Shown: in pieces, positions 52,734 to 61,244 of the stretch
Position numbering within the stretch: position 1 is the first letter of the stretch
Layout of the letters: every line of letters begins with the position of its first letter
Assembly: GCA_965237405.1 (NCBI GenBank)
Contig: OZ250139.1
Location: 496,001 to 560,000 of the forward strand
Direction: 5' to 3'
Source: CAUZIB01 sp963663925
GTDB taxonomy: Bacteria; Acidobacteriota; Vicinamibacteria; Vicinamibacterales; UBA8438
DNA length: 64,000 nt
Made by a program: the position numbers and the translations under genes
The notes under the pieces: model-generated
What the model saw: only the letters and a program-made list of their open reading frames with translations
Told to the model about the DNA's origin: nothing
The model's database searches: none

Positions 52734-54383
52734 ATGGACTACCGATCGAGAACTGCCAACATAATCGGTGGTGGCGGTCCACGCAGTCAAGACGACGGGT
52801 TTGGTGTGATACGAAGGGGTGCACTGTTCGCAGTTCTGGTCCTCGTGATTGGGACGAGCGCGTTAGGTCAACAGATCCCCCCATCGCCTCAGATCGGCAC
52901 GATCGAGATCGTCAGGCACGAGGTATTCGATGTGCCATCTCAAGGTCTGTCTGCTCCTTATCGTGTCGCAAACGGTATCCATGTTCGCACGCGAGAGCGC
53001 GTTATCCGTCGCGAACTCTTGTTTGCATCTGGCGATGAGCTGAATAGTGAATTGGTCGAACAGACTGAGCGCAACTTGCGTGCCCTGCGGTTCGTTCGTG
53101 ACGCTCGGATAGAAGTTACGCCAATAGACGATAACGACGATGGCCAGCCTGAGCGTGTCGATCTACGCGTCATAACTTGGGATACCTGGTCACTTTCACC
53201 ACGCGTGGATTTGCAGCAAGTCGAGGGCCGCACAATCTGGGAGCTGGGGGCGTCGGAGAAGAACCTTTTCGGACTCGGGAAAGAGGTGATGTATTCGCAC
53301 CGAACGAACCTCGACCGTACGTCCGACCGGTTCGTTTATCGTGACCCTCAGCTGAGCGGGTCTCGCTTCATGCTCATGGCATCACTTGCCGACCTCAGTG
53401 ACGGTCACGAAGAGCTCATCGCGATCGATCGACCGTATTTCTCGTTGAATGACGAATGGGCGCTCTCTTTCCGAGCCGGGGCGTTCAGCAAGCTGGACCC
53501 CCTGTTTGAGGATGGGGTGGAGGTTGACCGTCTTCCGCACCGTGGGCAATGGGGGGACATTGAGTTCGGAAAGGCCATTCGGCGGCTGCCGACGAGCGCA
53601 CTGCGGCTCCATGTTGCCTATCGGGCGCGCGAGGAGCGCGTAGCAGGTAAGGGACGTGACTACGGAATCCTTGAGGTCGGATTCCGATCCGTGGAGCATC
53701 GCTTCACGAAGTTTACCCACGTCAACCGCTTTGAGCAGACAGAGGACTTTAATTTGGGCGCCCAGTCGTATGGGACGTTTGGACTGTCGACAGCTGGGCT
53801 CGGCGGGGACGTAGACCGTGTCTTCTTCACGTCGGCGGGACACTCGCGCGGGTTTGCTTTCCGGGCCGATCATTTTATCGAGACCGGCGTCGCCTTGGCT
53901 GGCCGGCATGAACGTGGACGTTGGCTCAACGCGCTCGCGAAGGGGTGGCTGCGCTATCTCCTGAAATCCTCGACCCACCGTGCGCTGGTGGGCAGGATGA
54001 ATTTTGTCCACGGGCATAACCTGGACCCAGAAGTGCAAATCCTGTTGGGTACTGAGAGTGGACTGCGCGGGTACCCGGTGCGCCAATTCGTCGGGACCCG
54101 TTCCCTACTGTTAAGCGCAGAGCAGCGGTGGTTCATTGCTGATGAGATCGGACAGCTGGCCTCGTTGGGCGTCGCAGCGTTCGTTGACAGCGGGTTCGCA
54201 TGGCCTGAAGAACAGGCTGTCGACCTGGCAGACCTGAAGACGGCGGTCGGCATCAGTCTTCTTCTTGGGAGCAACCGCTTGTCATCGCGTGGTGGCGTTC
54301 GCTTCGACATGGGGTATGCCCTCAACGATGTCATCGACGCCGGTCGGTGGGTGTTCTCAGCGGGGTCTAGTATTGACTTTTAG
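52734..54383 (+). CDS. BamA/TamA-like outer-membrane protein (POTRA plus barrel)
   Basis: A 549-residue Omp85-type protein. An internal signal-like segment (GALFAVLVLVIGTSALGQQI) is at residues 28-47. One POTRA-like module follows (GIHVRTRERVIRRELLFASG, then DELNSELVEQTERNLRALRF and VRDARIEV). The rest is beta-barrel (LGASEKNLFGLGKEVMYSHR), with the substitute of the Omp85 lid motif in TESGLRGYPVRQFVG, and ends in aromatic FSAGSSIDF. It probably assembles or exports envelope components. The frame is open 122 codons upstream, but ATG 52734 gives a sensible signal peptide. Confidence 0.82.
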   Translation: MDYRSRTANIIGGGGPRSQDDGFGVIRRGALFAVLVLVIGTSALGQQIPPSPQIGTIEIVRHEVFDVPSQGLSAPYRVANGIHVRTRERVIRRELLFASGDELNSELVEQTERNLRALRFVRDARIEVTPIDDNDDGQPERVDLRVITWDTWSLSPRVDLQQVEGRTIWELGASEKNLFGLGKEVMYSHRTNLDRTSDRFVYRDPQLSGSRFMLMASLADLSDGHEELIAIDRPYFSLNDEWALSFRAGAFSKLDPLFEDGVEVDRLPHRGQWGDIEFGKAIRRLPTSALRLHVAYRAREERVAGKGRDYGILEVGFRSVEHRFTKFTHVNRFEQTEDFNLGAQSYGTFGLSTAGLGGDVDRVFFTSAGHSRGFAFRADHFIETGVALAGRHERGRWLNALAKGWLRYLLKSSTHRALVGRMNFVHGHNLDPEVQILLGTESGLRGYPVRQFVGTRSLLLSAEQRWFIADEIGQLASLGVAAFVDSGFAWPEEQAVDLADLKTAVGISLLLGSNRLSSRGGVRFDMGYALNDVIDAGRWVFSAGSSIDF

Positions 54384-54399
54384 GTCCCAGCAGGTCCAT

Positions 54400-54966
54400 G
54401 TGGCCCTTCGCTTCGCGGGCGGAATGTTCTTGGCTATGACTGGTCCGTTGGTCTTGATCCCGATCCTGGGTGCTGCCGGATTTTTCGTCGGAGGGTCGGT
54501 GCTGCGGGCGTTGGCTGCGTTCGTGGCTCCAAGCGTTATCGGCGGTGCCATCGCCGGCTGGGTACTGAGGTGCGGATGGCAAGGAACTCTGGCGTTTGCC
54601 GTTGCTTTTCCAGTGGGTGCGTCTGTTCCTCTCTTCATCGTGACGACGCTGCCCGCGCTCTCAGGGCACGAGACTGTGACACACCTTTCACTCGGGTTCG
54701 CAGGGAGTTTCTCGCTCTCGTACGCGCTGTTAGGCGCGGTCGGAACGGCGGTCGCCGGGTTCAGGTGGCGGCTCGTGGGTGAGGCAGCGCTCACGTTTGC
54801 GTTCGCCGGTGGGGTTGGAGGATTGATATTGGCGAGCGTCGTGGTTCTGTTAGCAGGAGATGGTTCAGACGTCGAATTATTTCAGTTGGTCGGTAGCACC
54901 GTTGCGTTGCTGATTCCAGCTGCTGTCGGCGGTTGGTGGCTTGGTCGCCTCTCTGGCCTCGCCTAA
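54400..54966 (+). CDS. Multi-pass membrane protein of unknown function
   Basis: A 188-residue hydrophobic protein with about five or six transmembrane helices. Examples are GPLVLIPILGAAGFFVGGSV, VIGGAIAGWVL, FVVTTLPAL-like segments, LTFAFAGGVGGLILASVVVL and STVALLIPAAVGGWWLG. No charged or catalytic motif is visible. Starts at 54400 (GTG) or 54424 (ATG); both follow the BamA-like gene within 40 bases, so the two are probably co-transcribed. Family unknown. Confidence 0.6.
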   Translation: MALRFAGGMFLAMTGPLVLIPILGAAGFFVGGSVLRALAAFVAPSVIGGAIAGWVLRCGWQGTLAFAVAFPVGASVPLFIVTTLPALSGHETVTHLSLGFAGSFSLSYALLGAVGTAVAGFRWRLVGEAALTFAFAGGVGGLILASVVVLLAGDGSDVELFQLVGSTVALLIPAAVGGWWLGRLSGLA

Positions 54967-54977
54967 TCTGCTGTGTC

Positions 54978-55649
54978 TCATGCAGGCCATGTTCGCTCAA
55001 CTTGTTGCGCATAGCGACAGAAAAACAGAAGACTGGCCGCTGATAGGAAGTGCCAGCCGACGTGGGGCTGGACGATATGCTCCAGCCAGCCACCGACGCA
55101 GCCGACCTGCCCGTGATCGAGAGTTAGTAGCGCCGCCCCTGGTAGTAGCAGCCACACGCCGACCCGATAGGTGCCCCGTAGGTCGGCAGATTCTTCACGA
55201 TGCCCAAGCCAGATCACTGCTAGTACTTGGGCAATCAGGCCGGCGAACCCCAAGAACACATGCAGGATCGGAAGTATTCCGCCACCAATACCGAGGAGCG
55301 TGAAACTACGTGCGAAGTAGCGTCGGTCGACGTAACCGCGGCTGATCAATATCGCTGTGAGCAGATGTCCCGTAAACAAGAAGATCACCGCGAGATCAAT
55401 CACCTGGAAAATCGAGGCGAATGAACTGTGAAAGAGCATCGAGCTGAGTCCGATAATGATCACGGTGGCGGGTAAATAACGCACTGGAAGGTGCCGATCA
55501 GCTAGACGAATACTTGACCAAATAATGAGGGCGACGACGATATAGGTCAGCGCGGATACGGTCTCGGCCGGGTGCACTACCCAAGCGGACACATCCGGTT
55601 CACAGGTCCCGATCGTGGCACGTTGGAGGTGGTCCCACGGTCCTCTCAT
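54978..55649 (-). CDS. Alkaline ceramidase-like membrane hydrolase (CREST superfamily)
   Basis: A 223-residue protein with about seven transmembrane helices. It carries the pattern of alkaline ceramidases (PF05875): an N-terminal CE (IGTCEPDVSAWVVHPAETVS), a helix with SSMLFHSSFASIFQVIDLAV (Ser/His/Asp) and a late LDHGQVGC plus WLEHIVQPHVGWHFLSAASL with the two His residues expected to bind zinc. It would hydrolyse the amide bond of ceramides or related lipids in the membrane. Its ATG overlaps the stop of the neutral ceramidase gene by one base (TGATG), which indicates coupling. Confidence 0.75.
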   Translation of the reverse strand: MRGPWDHLQRATIGTCEPDVSAWVVHPAETVSALTYIVVALIIWSSIRLADRHLPVRYLPATVIIIGLSSMLFHSSFASIFQVIDLAVIFLFTGHLLTAILISRGYVDRRYFARSFTLLGIGGGILPILHVFLGFAGLIAQVLAVIWLGHREESADLRGTYRVGVWLLLPGAALLTLDHGQVGCVGGWLEHIVQPHVGWHFLSAASLLFFCRYAQQVERTWPA

Positions 55650-57307
55650 CAATAACCCTTTGTGGTCGATTCGGGAGTCGGCACTCCTAGTAGATCGAGC
55701 CACGCATGATAGACGTCGTCACCAAATCGCTTTCCGATGGTCACGGCGTCCTCGTAGTGATTCGGGTGTTCTGTGTTCCACCACCCGACGTAATCTGACA
55801 TCGGGATCATGTAGGAGAGATAGTCGTTCGCCGAACCAACCACGGCATGGTGGGTGCCTGGCATGTGTTGGTCAATGCCGGTGATGGCTGGAAAATGCCA
55901 TGCACCCCAGCGAGTCCCGTAGTCGGCAGTACTCTGCCGTCGACCGAGGACATACGCCGGGTCGATTTCACCCGGTGCCGTGATGAGGCTGAGTTCGCCA
56001 ACGCGAACAAGGGTCACCTCACTACGGACGCACCCGAGTAGTCCCCAGCACCGCGGCCAGTCGTAGCGCAGACGATCTTCGGGTCCGACGTCATCGTGCC
56101 AGACCGGCCAGGTGCCAAGCAGATGGATGACGTTGTCGACAGGGGTCTTGAACGATTGCGTCCGAACCTCTACGGCGACGTCGGCCGACGAGGTTAAGGT
56201 TTCAAGCGCCGCGACGGCCGCGGCCGCGACTTCGAAGCCGATCGAGCGGATCTTGTCCCAGCCCTCGGTTACGAGCACCGGCGTTTGATTTTCATGAGTC
56301 GTCGCCGCGTCGGCCGTCCTGGCCGCTTCGAAGACGCGCTCACCGTGCGCGTTCCAGAGCGGAACGGGGGTGCCGCGAAGGGCTCCAAGCTGGTTACCTA
56401 GCGTGCCGATGAAGTAGAGGGCGATACCGCCTCGTGTCCGTTCCATATAATCGCGCACGTAGTGTGGATAATCACTCGAGATGAGACGATTGCCACTGCC
56501 AAGCGTGTCCGGGTGGTTGTGCCAATTCACGAGGGTTGCGATGGTTCGTCCCTCAGGCGAGCTGAATTCCGCCGCGACGATTCGCGTGTTTCGGACGATC
56601 GGATCTCGCTGGTCTCGCTGGATCAGGAACCGGTCGAAGTCGGCGGCTTCATTAGCGAACTGGTTATTGATATCAGGCAGGCGGCAGTCGGGATCGGCCT
56701 TGAGCCGACCCGTATCCGGGTCGTAACACGAGATGTGGGTGGTCGTCGCAATTCTGATCTCCGCGGGTTCGAGTGTGCGTAGGGCGGTCTGGATCGCTTC
56801 GTATACCCATTCCCTCACCTGGTCGGTGTAGCGGCGGTTGTGACCCCGCATCAGGGTCGACCAGTATCCGCTGACGTCGGGTGCGGAGTGGGTGTGAGTC
56901 GAATGGATGACGATGTTAGCGAACGGCACGTCGTGGGTTCGCTCGACACGCCGTCTGATGTAGTTGGCATGCTTTCCGCCCAGCCCGGGCAGGTCCGTGG
57001 ACACGAGGATCACCGTCTCGCCGTTCGTGCCTTCCACGGCCAGTGCTCGTGCCCAGAGCGGATCGTGAACGCCTATAGCGAGGCGATTGTCGGTCTGAAA
57101 GGGCAGGTACGGACTGAATCCGGCGAGGTGAACCCATCTGAAACACTCGTTATCCGGATCGAACTGATAAGACGCAGTGTCGGGCGCGGCGTCGGCGCAG
57201 AGCGAAGGGGTAATCTCGACTGCTGCTACCCCGACTCTCAGGTCGGCCCACGTAGACGAGCTCGTGAACACGAGGCCTGCAACGATGAGCCCGATGGATT
57301 TTGGCAT
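55649..57307 (-). CDS. Neutral ceramidase-type exported amidohydrolase
   Basis: A 552-residue secreted protein of the neutral/alkaline non-lysosomal ceramidase family (PF04734). The signal peptide (IGLIVAGLVFTSSSTWA) is followed by DLRVGVAAVEITP, the opening of the fold. Then come VILVSTDLPGLGGKHANYIR and the zinc-site block NIVIHSTHTHSAPDVSGYW with HTHSAP. Another His-rich segment is LVNWHNHPDTLGSGNRLISS. The C-terminal immunoglobulin-like domain of some ceramidases seems absent. It cleaves N-acyl-sphingoid bases in known members. The start at 57307 is chosen by signal peptide; the frame is open to 57625. Confidence 0.82.
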   Translation of the reverse strand: MPKSIGLIVAGLVFTSSSTWADLRVGVAAVEITPSLCADAAPDTASYQFDPDNECFRWVHLAGFSPYLPFQTDNRLAIGVHDPLWARALAVEGTNGETVILVSTDLPGLGGKHANYIRRRVERTHDVPFANIVIHSTHTHSAPDVSGYWSTLMRGHNRRYTDQVREWVYEAIQTALRTLEPAEIRIATTTHISCYDPDTGRLKADPDCRLPDINNQFANEAADFDRFLIQRDQRDPIVRNTRIVAAEFSSPEGRTIATLVNWHNHPDTLGSGNRLISSDYPHYVRDYMERTRGGIALYFIGTLGNQLGALRGTPVPLWNAHGERVFEAARTADAATTHENQTPVLVTEGWDKIRSIGFEVAAAAVAALETLTSSADVAVEVRTQSFKTPVDNVIHLLGTWPVWHDDVGPEDRLRYDWPRCWGLLGCVRSEVTLVRVGELSLITAPGEIDPAYVLGRRQSTADYGTRWGAWHFPAITGIDQHMPGTHHAVVGSANDYLSYMIPMSDYVGWWNTEHPNHYEDAVTIGKRFGDDVYHAWLDLLGVPTPESTTKGY

Positions 57308-57468
57308 CCTTCGTAAACCTCCTGGAGCGGCGCCACTAGTATCGATGCTCACGAGGTGGCTGCCAAGCCCTCCGCACTCAAACCCAACGGCCTCGATCCG
57401 AAGGAGCCGGCCAGCGAGAATGGGGGCGCATCGCGAGCGTCGAGTAGTATTGTGAGATTTACTGCGCC

Positions 57469-59367
57469 ATGACTGACGCCACCACCGAGTCGTTCGGGTT
57501 CCAGGCCGAAGCGAAGCAGGTATTGAACCTGGTGATTCACTCGGTCTATTCGAATAAGGAGATCTTTCTGCGCGAGCTCGTTTCGAACGCATCAGATGCG
57601 TGCGACAAGCTCCGGTTCGAGGCACTGACCGACGGCGCGCTGTTTGAAGATGACCAGGACCTCGCGATTCGGGTCGATTACGACCGCGAGGCGCGCATCG
57701 TCACGGTCAGCGATAATGGCATTGGGATGTCGCGTCAGGAGGTGATCGAGCACATCGGGACGATCGCGAAGTCGGGCACCCAGGAGTTCCTGCAGAAGCT
57801 GACTGGAGACCAGACAAATGACGCTCAGCTGATCGGGCAGTTCGGGATCGGTTTTTATTCGGCGTTTGTCGTTGCCGAACGCGTCAAGCTGGTCACGCGT
57901 CGCGCCGGTCTTGCGCCCGAGCACGGAGTGACGTGGGAAAGCACGGGCGAGGGTGATTACACGCTGCAAACGGTTCCGAAGGAGACGCGGGGTACCGAGG
58001 TCGTCCTGCATCTCCGGCAGAGCGAGGACAAGTTATTGTCGGGGACTCGGCTGCGCGCGCTACTCCGAAAGTACTCGGACCATATCGGGGTGCCGATCCG
58101 CATGAAGAAAGACGGGGCGGACGAAGACGAGACGGTCAACCAAGCCTCCGCGCTCTGGGCCCGAGCGAAGTCGGAGATTACCGACGAGCAGTACCAGGAG
58201 TTCTACAAGCACGTGGCGCACGACGTGGAGCCGCCGCTTGCCTTCGCCCATGTCAAGGTCGAGGGACGTCAGGATTACACCTTACTGCTGTTCATCCCGC
58301 TGCTGGCGCCGTTCGACCTATGGGATCGGGAACGTCGTCACGGCATCAAGCTGTATGTCCGGCGCGTCTTCATCATGGACGACGCCGACCAGCTCATTCC
58401 GGCCTATCTTCGGTTCGTCCGTGGCATCGTCGATTCCAACGACCTGCCGCTTAACCTCTCGCGAGAAATCTTGCAGCACTCGAGCGACGTCCAGGCGATT
58501 CGGGCTGCCGTGGCTAAGCGTATCATTGGTCTGCTTGAAGATCTGGCCGGGAAGCAGGCGGAGAAATACGCTACGTTCTGGCACGAGTTCGGTCGGGTGT
58601 TCAAGGAAGGCGTGGGTGAAGACGCTGCCAACCGAGAGCGAATCAACAAGCTCCTGCGGTTTTCTTCGACCCACGCTGACGCTGGCGATCAGACCGTGGG
58701 ATTGAGCGACTACGTGGGCAGAATGAAGGAAGGGCAGGACAAGATCTTCTACATAACGGCCGACAGCCTTCCCGCAGCTCGAAACAGCCCGCATTTGGAG
58801 GTCTTTCGAACCAGGGGCATCGAGGTGCTGCTGCTGCACGACCGGGTCGACGAGTGGGTCGTCTCGCACATGACCGAGTTCGATGGCAAATCGCTACAGT
58901 CGGTCACCCAGGGTGATCTCGACCTCGGCAGGCTCGGAGACGAGGTCGACGCGACGACGTCGAAGGACGTCGTGGACGAATTCAAACCCCTCACCGATCG
59001 GATGCAGCGCGTGTTGGGATCCAGGACGAAAGAGGTGCGAGTGACGTCGCGCCTGACCGATTCGCCCGCCTGTCTCGTTAGCGACACCCCGGTGAGCCGA
59101 AACTTGGAGCGGATGCTTAAAGAAGCGGGCCAGGTCGTGTCGTCCGGACAGCCTGTGATGGAGATCAACCCACGTCACCCGATCGTGGAACGCCTGAAGG
59201 ATGAAACCGACGATGACCGATTCTCGGAGTGGAGTCAGATCCTCTTCGATCAGGCGCTGTTGGCGGAAGGAGGACAGCTCGCTGATCCGGCAGGTTTCGT
59301 CAAGCGTCTCAACGAGCTGATGCTGGCGTTGGCTGGAAAGCAGTCCCGTATTTGGACTCCTGGCTAG
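57469..59367 (+). CDS. htpG: Chaperone HtpG (Hsp90)
   Basis: A 632-residue ATP-dependent chaperone of the cytosol. The N-terminal GHKL ATPase domain shows LRELVSNASDACDKLRFEAL, VSDNGIGMSRQEVIEHIGTI and IGQFGIGFYSAFVVAERV. The middle domain has LNLSREILQHSSDVQAIRAA with the catalytic Arg region. The C-terminal dimerisation domain is complete. Normal length. A short intergenic stretch without a clear terminator separates it from the next gene. Confidence 0.96.
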   Translation: MTDATTESFGFQAEAKQVLNLVIHSVYSNKEIFLRELVSNASDACDKLRFEALTDGALFEDDQDLAIRVDYDREARIVTVSDNGIGMSRQEVIEHIGTIAKSGTQEFLQKLTGDQTNDAQLIGQFGIGFYSAFVVAERVKLVTRRAGLAPEHGVTWESTGEGDYTLQTVPKETRGTEVVLHLRQSEDKLLSGTRLRALLRKYSDHIGVPIRMKKDGADEDETVNQASALWARAKSEITDEQYQEFYKHVAHDVEPPLAFAHVKVEGRQDYTLLLFIPLLAPFDLWDRERRHGIKLYVRRVFIMDDADQLIPAYLRFVRGIVDSNDLPLNLSREILQHSSDVQAIRAAVAKRIIGLLEDLAGKQAEKYATFWHEFGRVFKEGVGEDAANRERINKLLRFSSTHADAGDQTVGLSDYVGRMKEGQDKIFYITADSLPAARNSPHLEVFRTRGIEVLLLHDRVDEWVVSHMTEFDGKSLQSVTQGDLDLGRLGDEVDATTSKDVVDEFKPLTDRMQRVLGSRTKEVRVTSRLTDSPACLVSDTPVSRNLERMLKEAGQVVSSGQPVMEINPRHPIVERLKDETDDDRFSEWSQILFDQALLAEGGQLADPAGFVKRLNELMLALAGKQSRIWTPG

Positions 59368-59478
59368 ACTGAGTTTGTACCCATGCGGAGTCTGGAAGAC
59401 GCCGGCGCCAATCGGATCGGCCATCACGTACGACAGTTCAGCGCCTAGGGACGGTTCACGAGAAAGGGGAGACCGGTG

Positions 59479-60501
59479 ATGAGACGAAGCTTGATGTTGC
59501 TTTTGATTGCACTGATGAACAGTTCGTGCGGTGGGGGATCGGACCGAACCGACGCGTCTCCGCCCGGAGCGGTGACAGAGCCCGGACCCACGGCGAGCGC
59601 CGGCACCATCGAGCGCGTCGACCCCGGTCTGGACGACCTCGTGTCGCAAGATGCCGTCATCGAGCATCTGGCCGATGGCTTCGGTTTCGCGGAAGGACCA
59701 GTTTGGGTTCAGGAGGGTGGGCCATTTCTTCTCTTTAGCGACATTCCTGGGAACCGTATCGTCAAATGGACCGCTGACGGCAACGTCATGGATTTCATCT
59801 CCCCGGTGTTCGACGGCGAGTACGAAGAGGGTCGCGGCGTCGGTTCGAACGGCATTACGGTTGCCCCTAATGGAGACGTCGTATTTACTGAGCACTACGG
59901 CCGCCGGATCTCACGTGTGAGCGCGGATGGGGTCATCAGCACCGTCGTCGACAGTTACGAGGGACGTCGGCTGAATAGTCCTAACGACCTGACCTACAAG
60001 TCGAACGGCTCCCTGTACTTCACCGATCCGCCGTACGGCCTGCCGAGCCCGGAAGACCGCGAGATCGAAGTCAATGGGATCTATCGTCTCGACTCCGACA
60101 GCACGCTGGTGCGTCTGGGCGATCAACCAGGTCCGAATGGCATCGCGTTTTCACCCGACGAGTCACGCCTGTATGTGGCCGACAGCTCGGAGAACGTCTG
60201 GATGGTCTACGACGTGGCCCAGGACGGCACACTGAACAACGGCACCGTCCTGTTCGATGCGAGTCAGGTGGACGAGTCAGGCGCGGCCGACGGGTTGAAG
60301 GTCGATGAGCGGGGCAATGTCTGGGGTACAGGTCCGGGAGGTGTGTGGGTGATCACACCGGATGGCCGGCACCTCGGCACGATCAAGCCGACCGAGGTGC
60401 CGGCCAACGTTGCATGGGGGGACGATGGTCGGACGCTGTATATGACGGCTCGCAGTGGCCTGTATCGGATTCGTACGAACGTATCGGGTTCGATACCGTG
60501 A
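59479..60501 (+). CDS. SMP-30/gluconolactonase-like lipoprotein
   Basis: A 340-residue lipoprotein with lipobox near residue 17 (LLLIALMNSSCGGG) and an SMP-30-type six-bladed propeller. Blocks are ADGFGFAEGPVWVQEGGPFL, FSDIPGNRIVKWTADG, GVGSNGITVAPNGDVVFTEH, LNSPNDLTYKSNGSLYFTDP (Asn and Asp metal ligands), PNGIAFSPDESRLYVADS and DGLKVDERGNVWGT. Likely a lactonase for sugar lactones on the periplasmic side. ATG 59479 follows GTG 59476; I take ATG. Confidence 0.87.
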   Translation: MRRSLMLLLIALMNSSCGGGSDRTDASPPGAVTEPGPTASAGTIERVDPGLDDLVSQDAVIEHLADGFGFAEGPVWVQEGGPFLLFSDIPGNRIVKWTADGNVMDFISPVFDGEYEEGRGVGSNGITVAPNGDVVFTEHYGRRISRVSADGVISTVVDSYEGRRLNSPNDLTYKSNGSLYFTDPPYGLPSPEDREIEVNGIYRLDSDSTLVRLGDQPGPNGIAFSPDESRLYVADSSENVWMVYDVAQDGTLNNGTVLFDASQVDESGAADGLKVDERGNVWGTGPGGVWVITPDGRHLGTIKPTEVPANVAWGDDGRTLYMTARSGLYRIRTNVSGSIP

Positions 60502-60508
60502 ACGGTGG

Positions 60509-60872
60509 CTAGCACCCAAGCCGGTCGAGGTACTCAGCGTGATCGGTCTCTTCCGCGAGTATGTTCCCTAAATGGGTCACGAGGTCTTTGTCCCGGAACG
60601 CTTGGGCCTGGTCAATCCGCTTTGTGTAGTTCGCGACAACCAGCCGCTCCGTCTCGACATCGATCCGCATCATCTTTTGGCATCGTCGGATTGGTCGTCA
60701 GCTCTCCGTCCAGCGCCGTGATCTTGTCTACCAATAGGACGAGTGCGCAGACGAAGGTCTCCGAGATCGAGAGGGTAGTCTGGAGTGACGGAATCCTGAC
60801 CGCGAATGTACTGCTGAAAACGTCAGCGTAGCGAGGAAGACCCGCTGCAATGGGACCGATTTCTGATGCCAC
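60509..60872 (-). pseudogene. Ferritin-like protein relic, frameshifted
   Basis: The distal minus-strand frame gives MMRIDVETERLVVANYTKRI, then DQAQAFRDKDLVTHLGNILA, EETDHAEYLDRLGC and a stop at 60509-60511. This is the last two helices of a ferritin-like fold with the di-iron-type ExxH (EETDH). The frame before it (from 60872) has LVDKITALDGELTTNPTMPK, which resembles the preceding helix and loop. The two parts are out of frame near 60672-60680. The N-terminal helices are not recognisable. Probably decayed; an indel error cannot be excluded. Confidence 0.5.
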
Positions 60873-61244
60873 CTCTACGATCGACGATCCGATCGCCGTG
60901 ATCCCCGTGCTGCCGACGACGTTAGAGATAGTCGTTGGCGGTCCACGAGCCGATGCCGACCGTGCGGTTCAGACTTCGCTCAGGTAACACCATGCAGTCT
61001 GGGCATATTTCATGCCAGCAAGGCCAGGTCCTGGGAGGTGCCCTAGTAGGCGGCGGCGCCCCTGGCCAGATGCCTCGCTACATGGAAGTCTCGTCCGGGC
61101 CAGAGGGACTGTCCGCTGGCGGCTGGTGGTCTTGTCATGGTCGGACGTTCCTTTCACGTGGGGGAACGGCACACGAGAATCAACCATGGTCTTCGGCGCT
61201 TTTCTTGAGGTGCTGCCCTCTCGTATGCTTACCGCTACGTCGCA
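60873..61244. other. Intergenic region, no gene recognised
   Basis: Frames of about 80-150 codons exist on both strands, but they lack ribosome sites or family resemblance. It may contain further degraded sequence of the ferritin-like gene's surroundings. The ribosome site of the following gene is not obvious. Confidence 0.35.
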
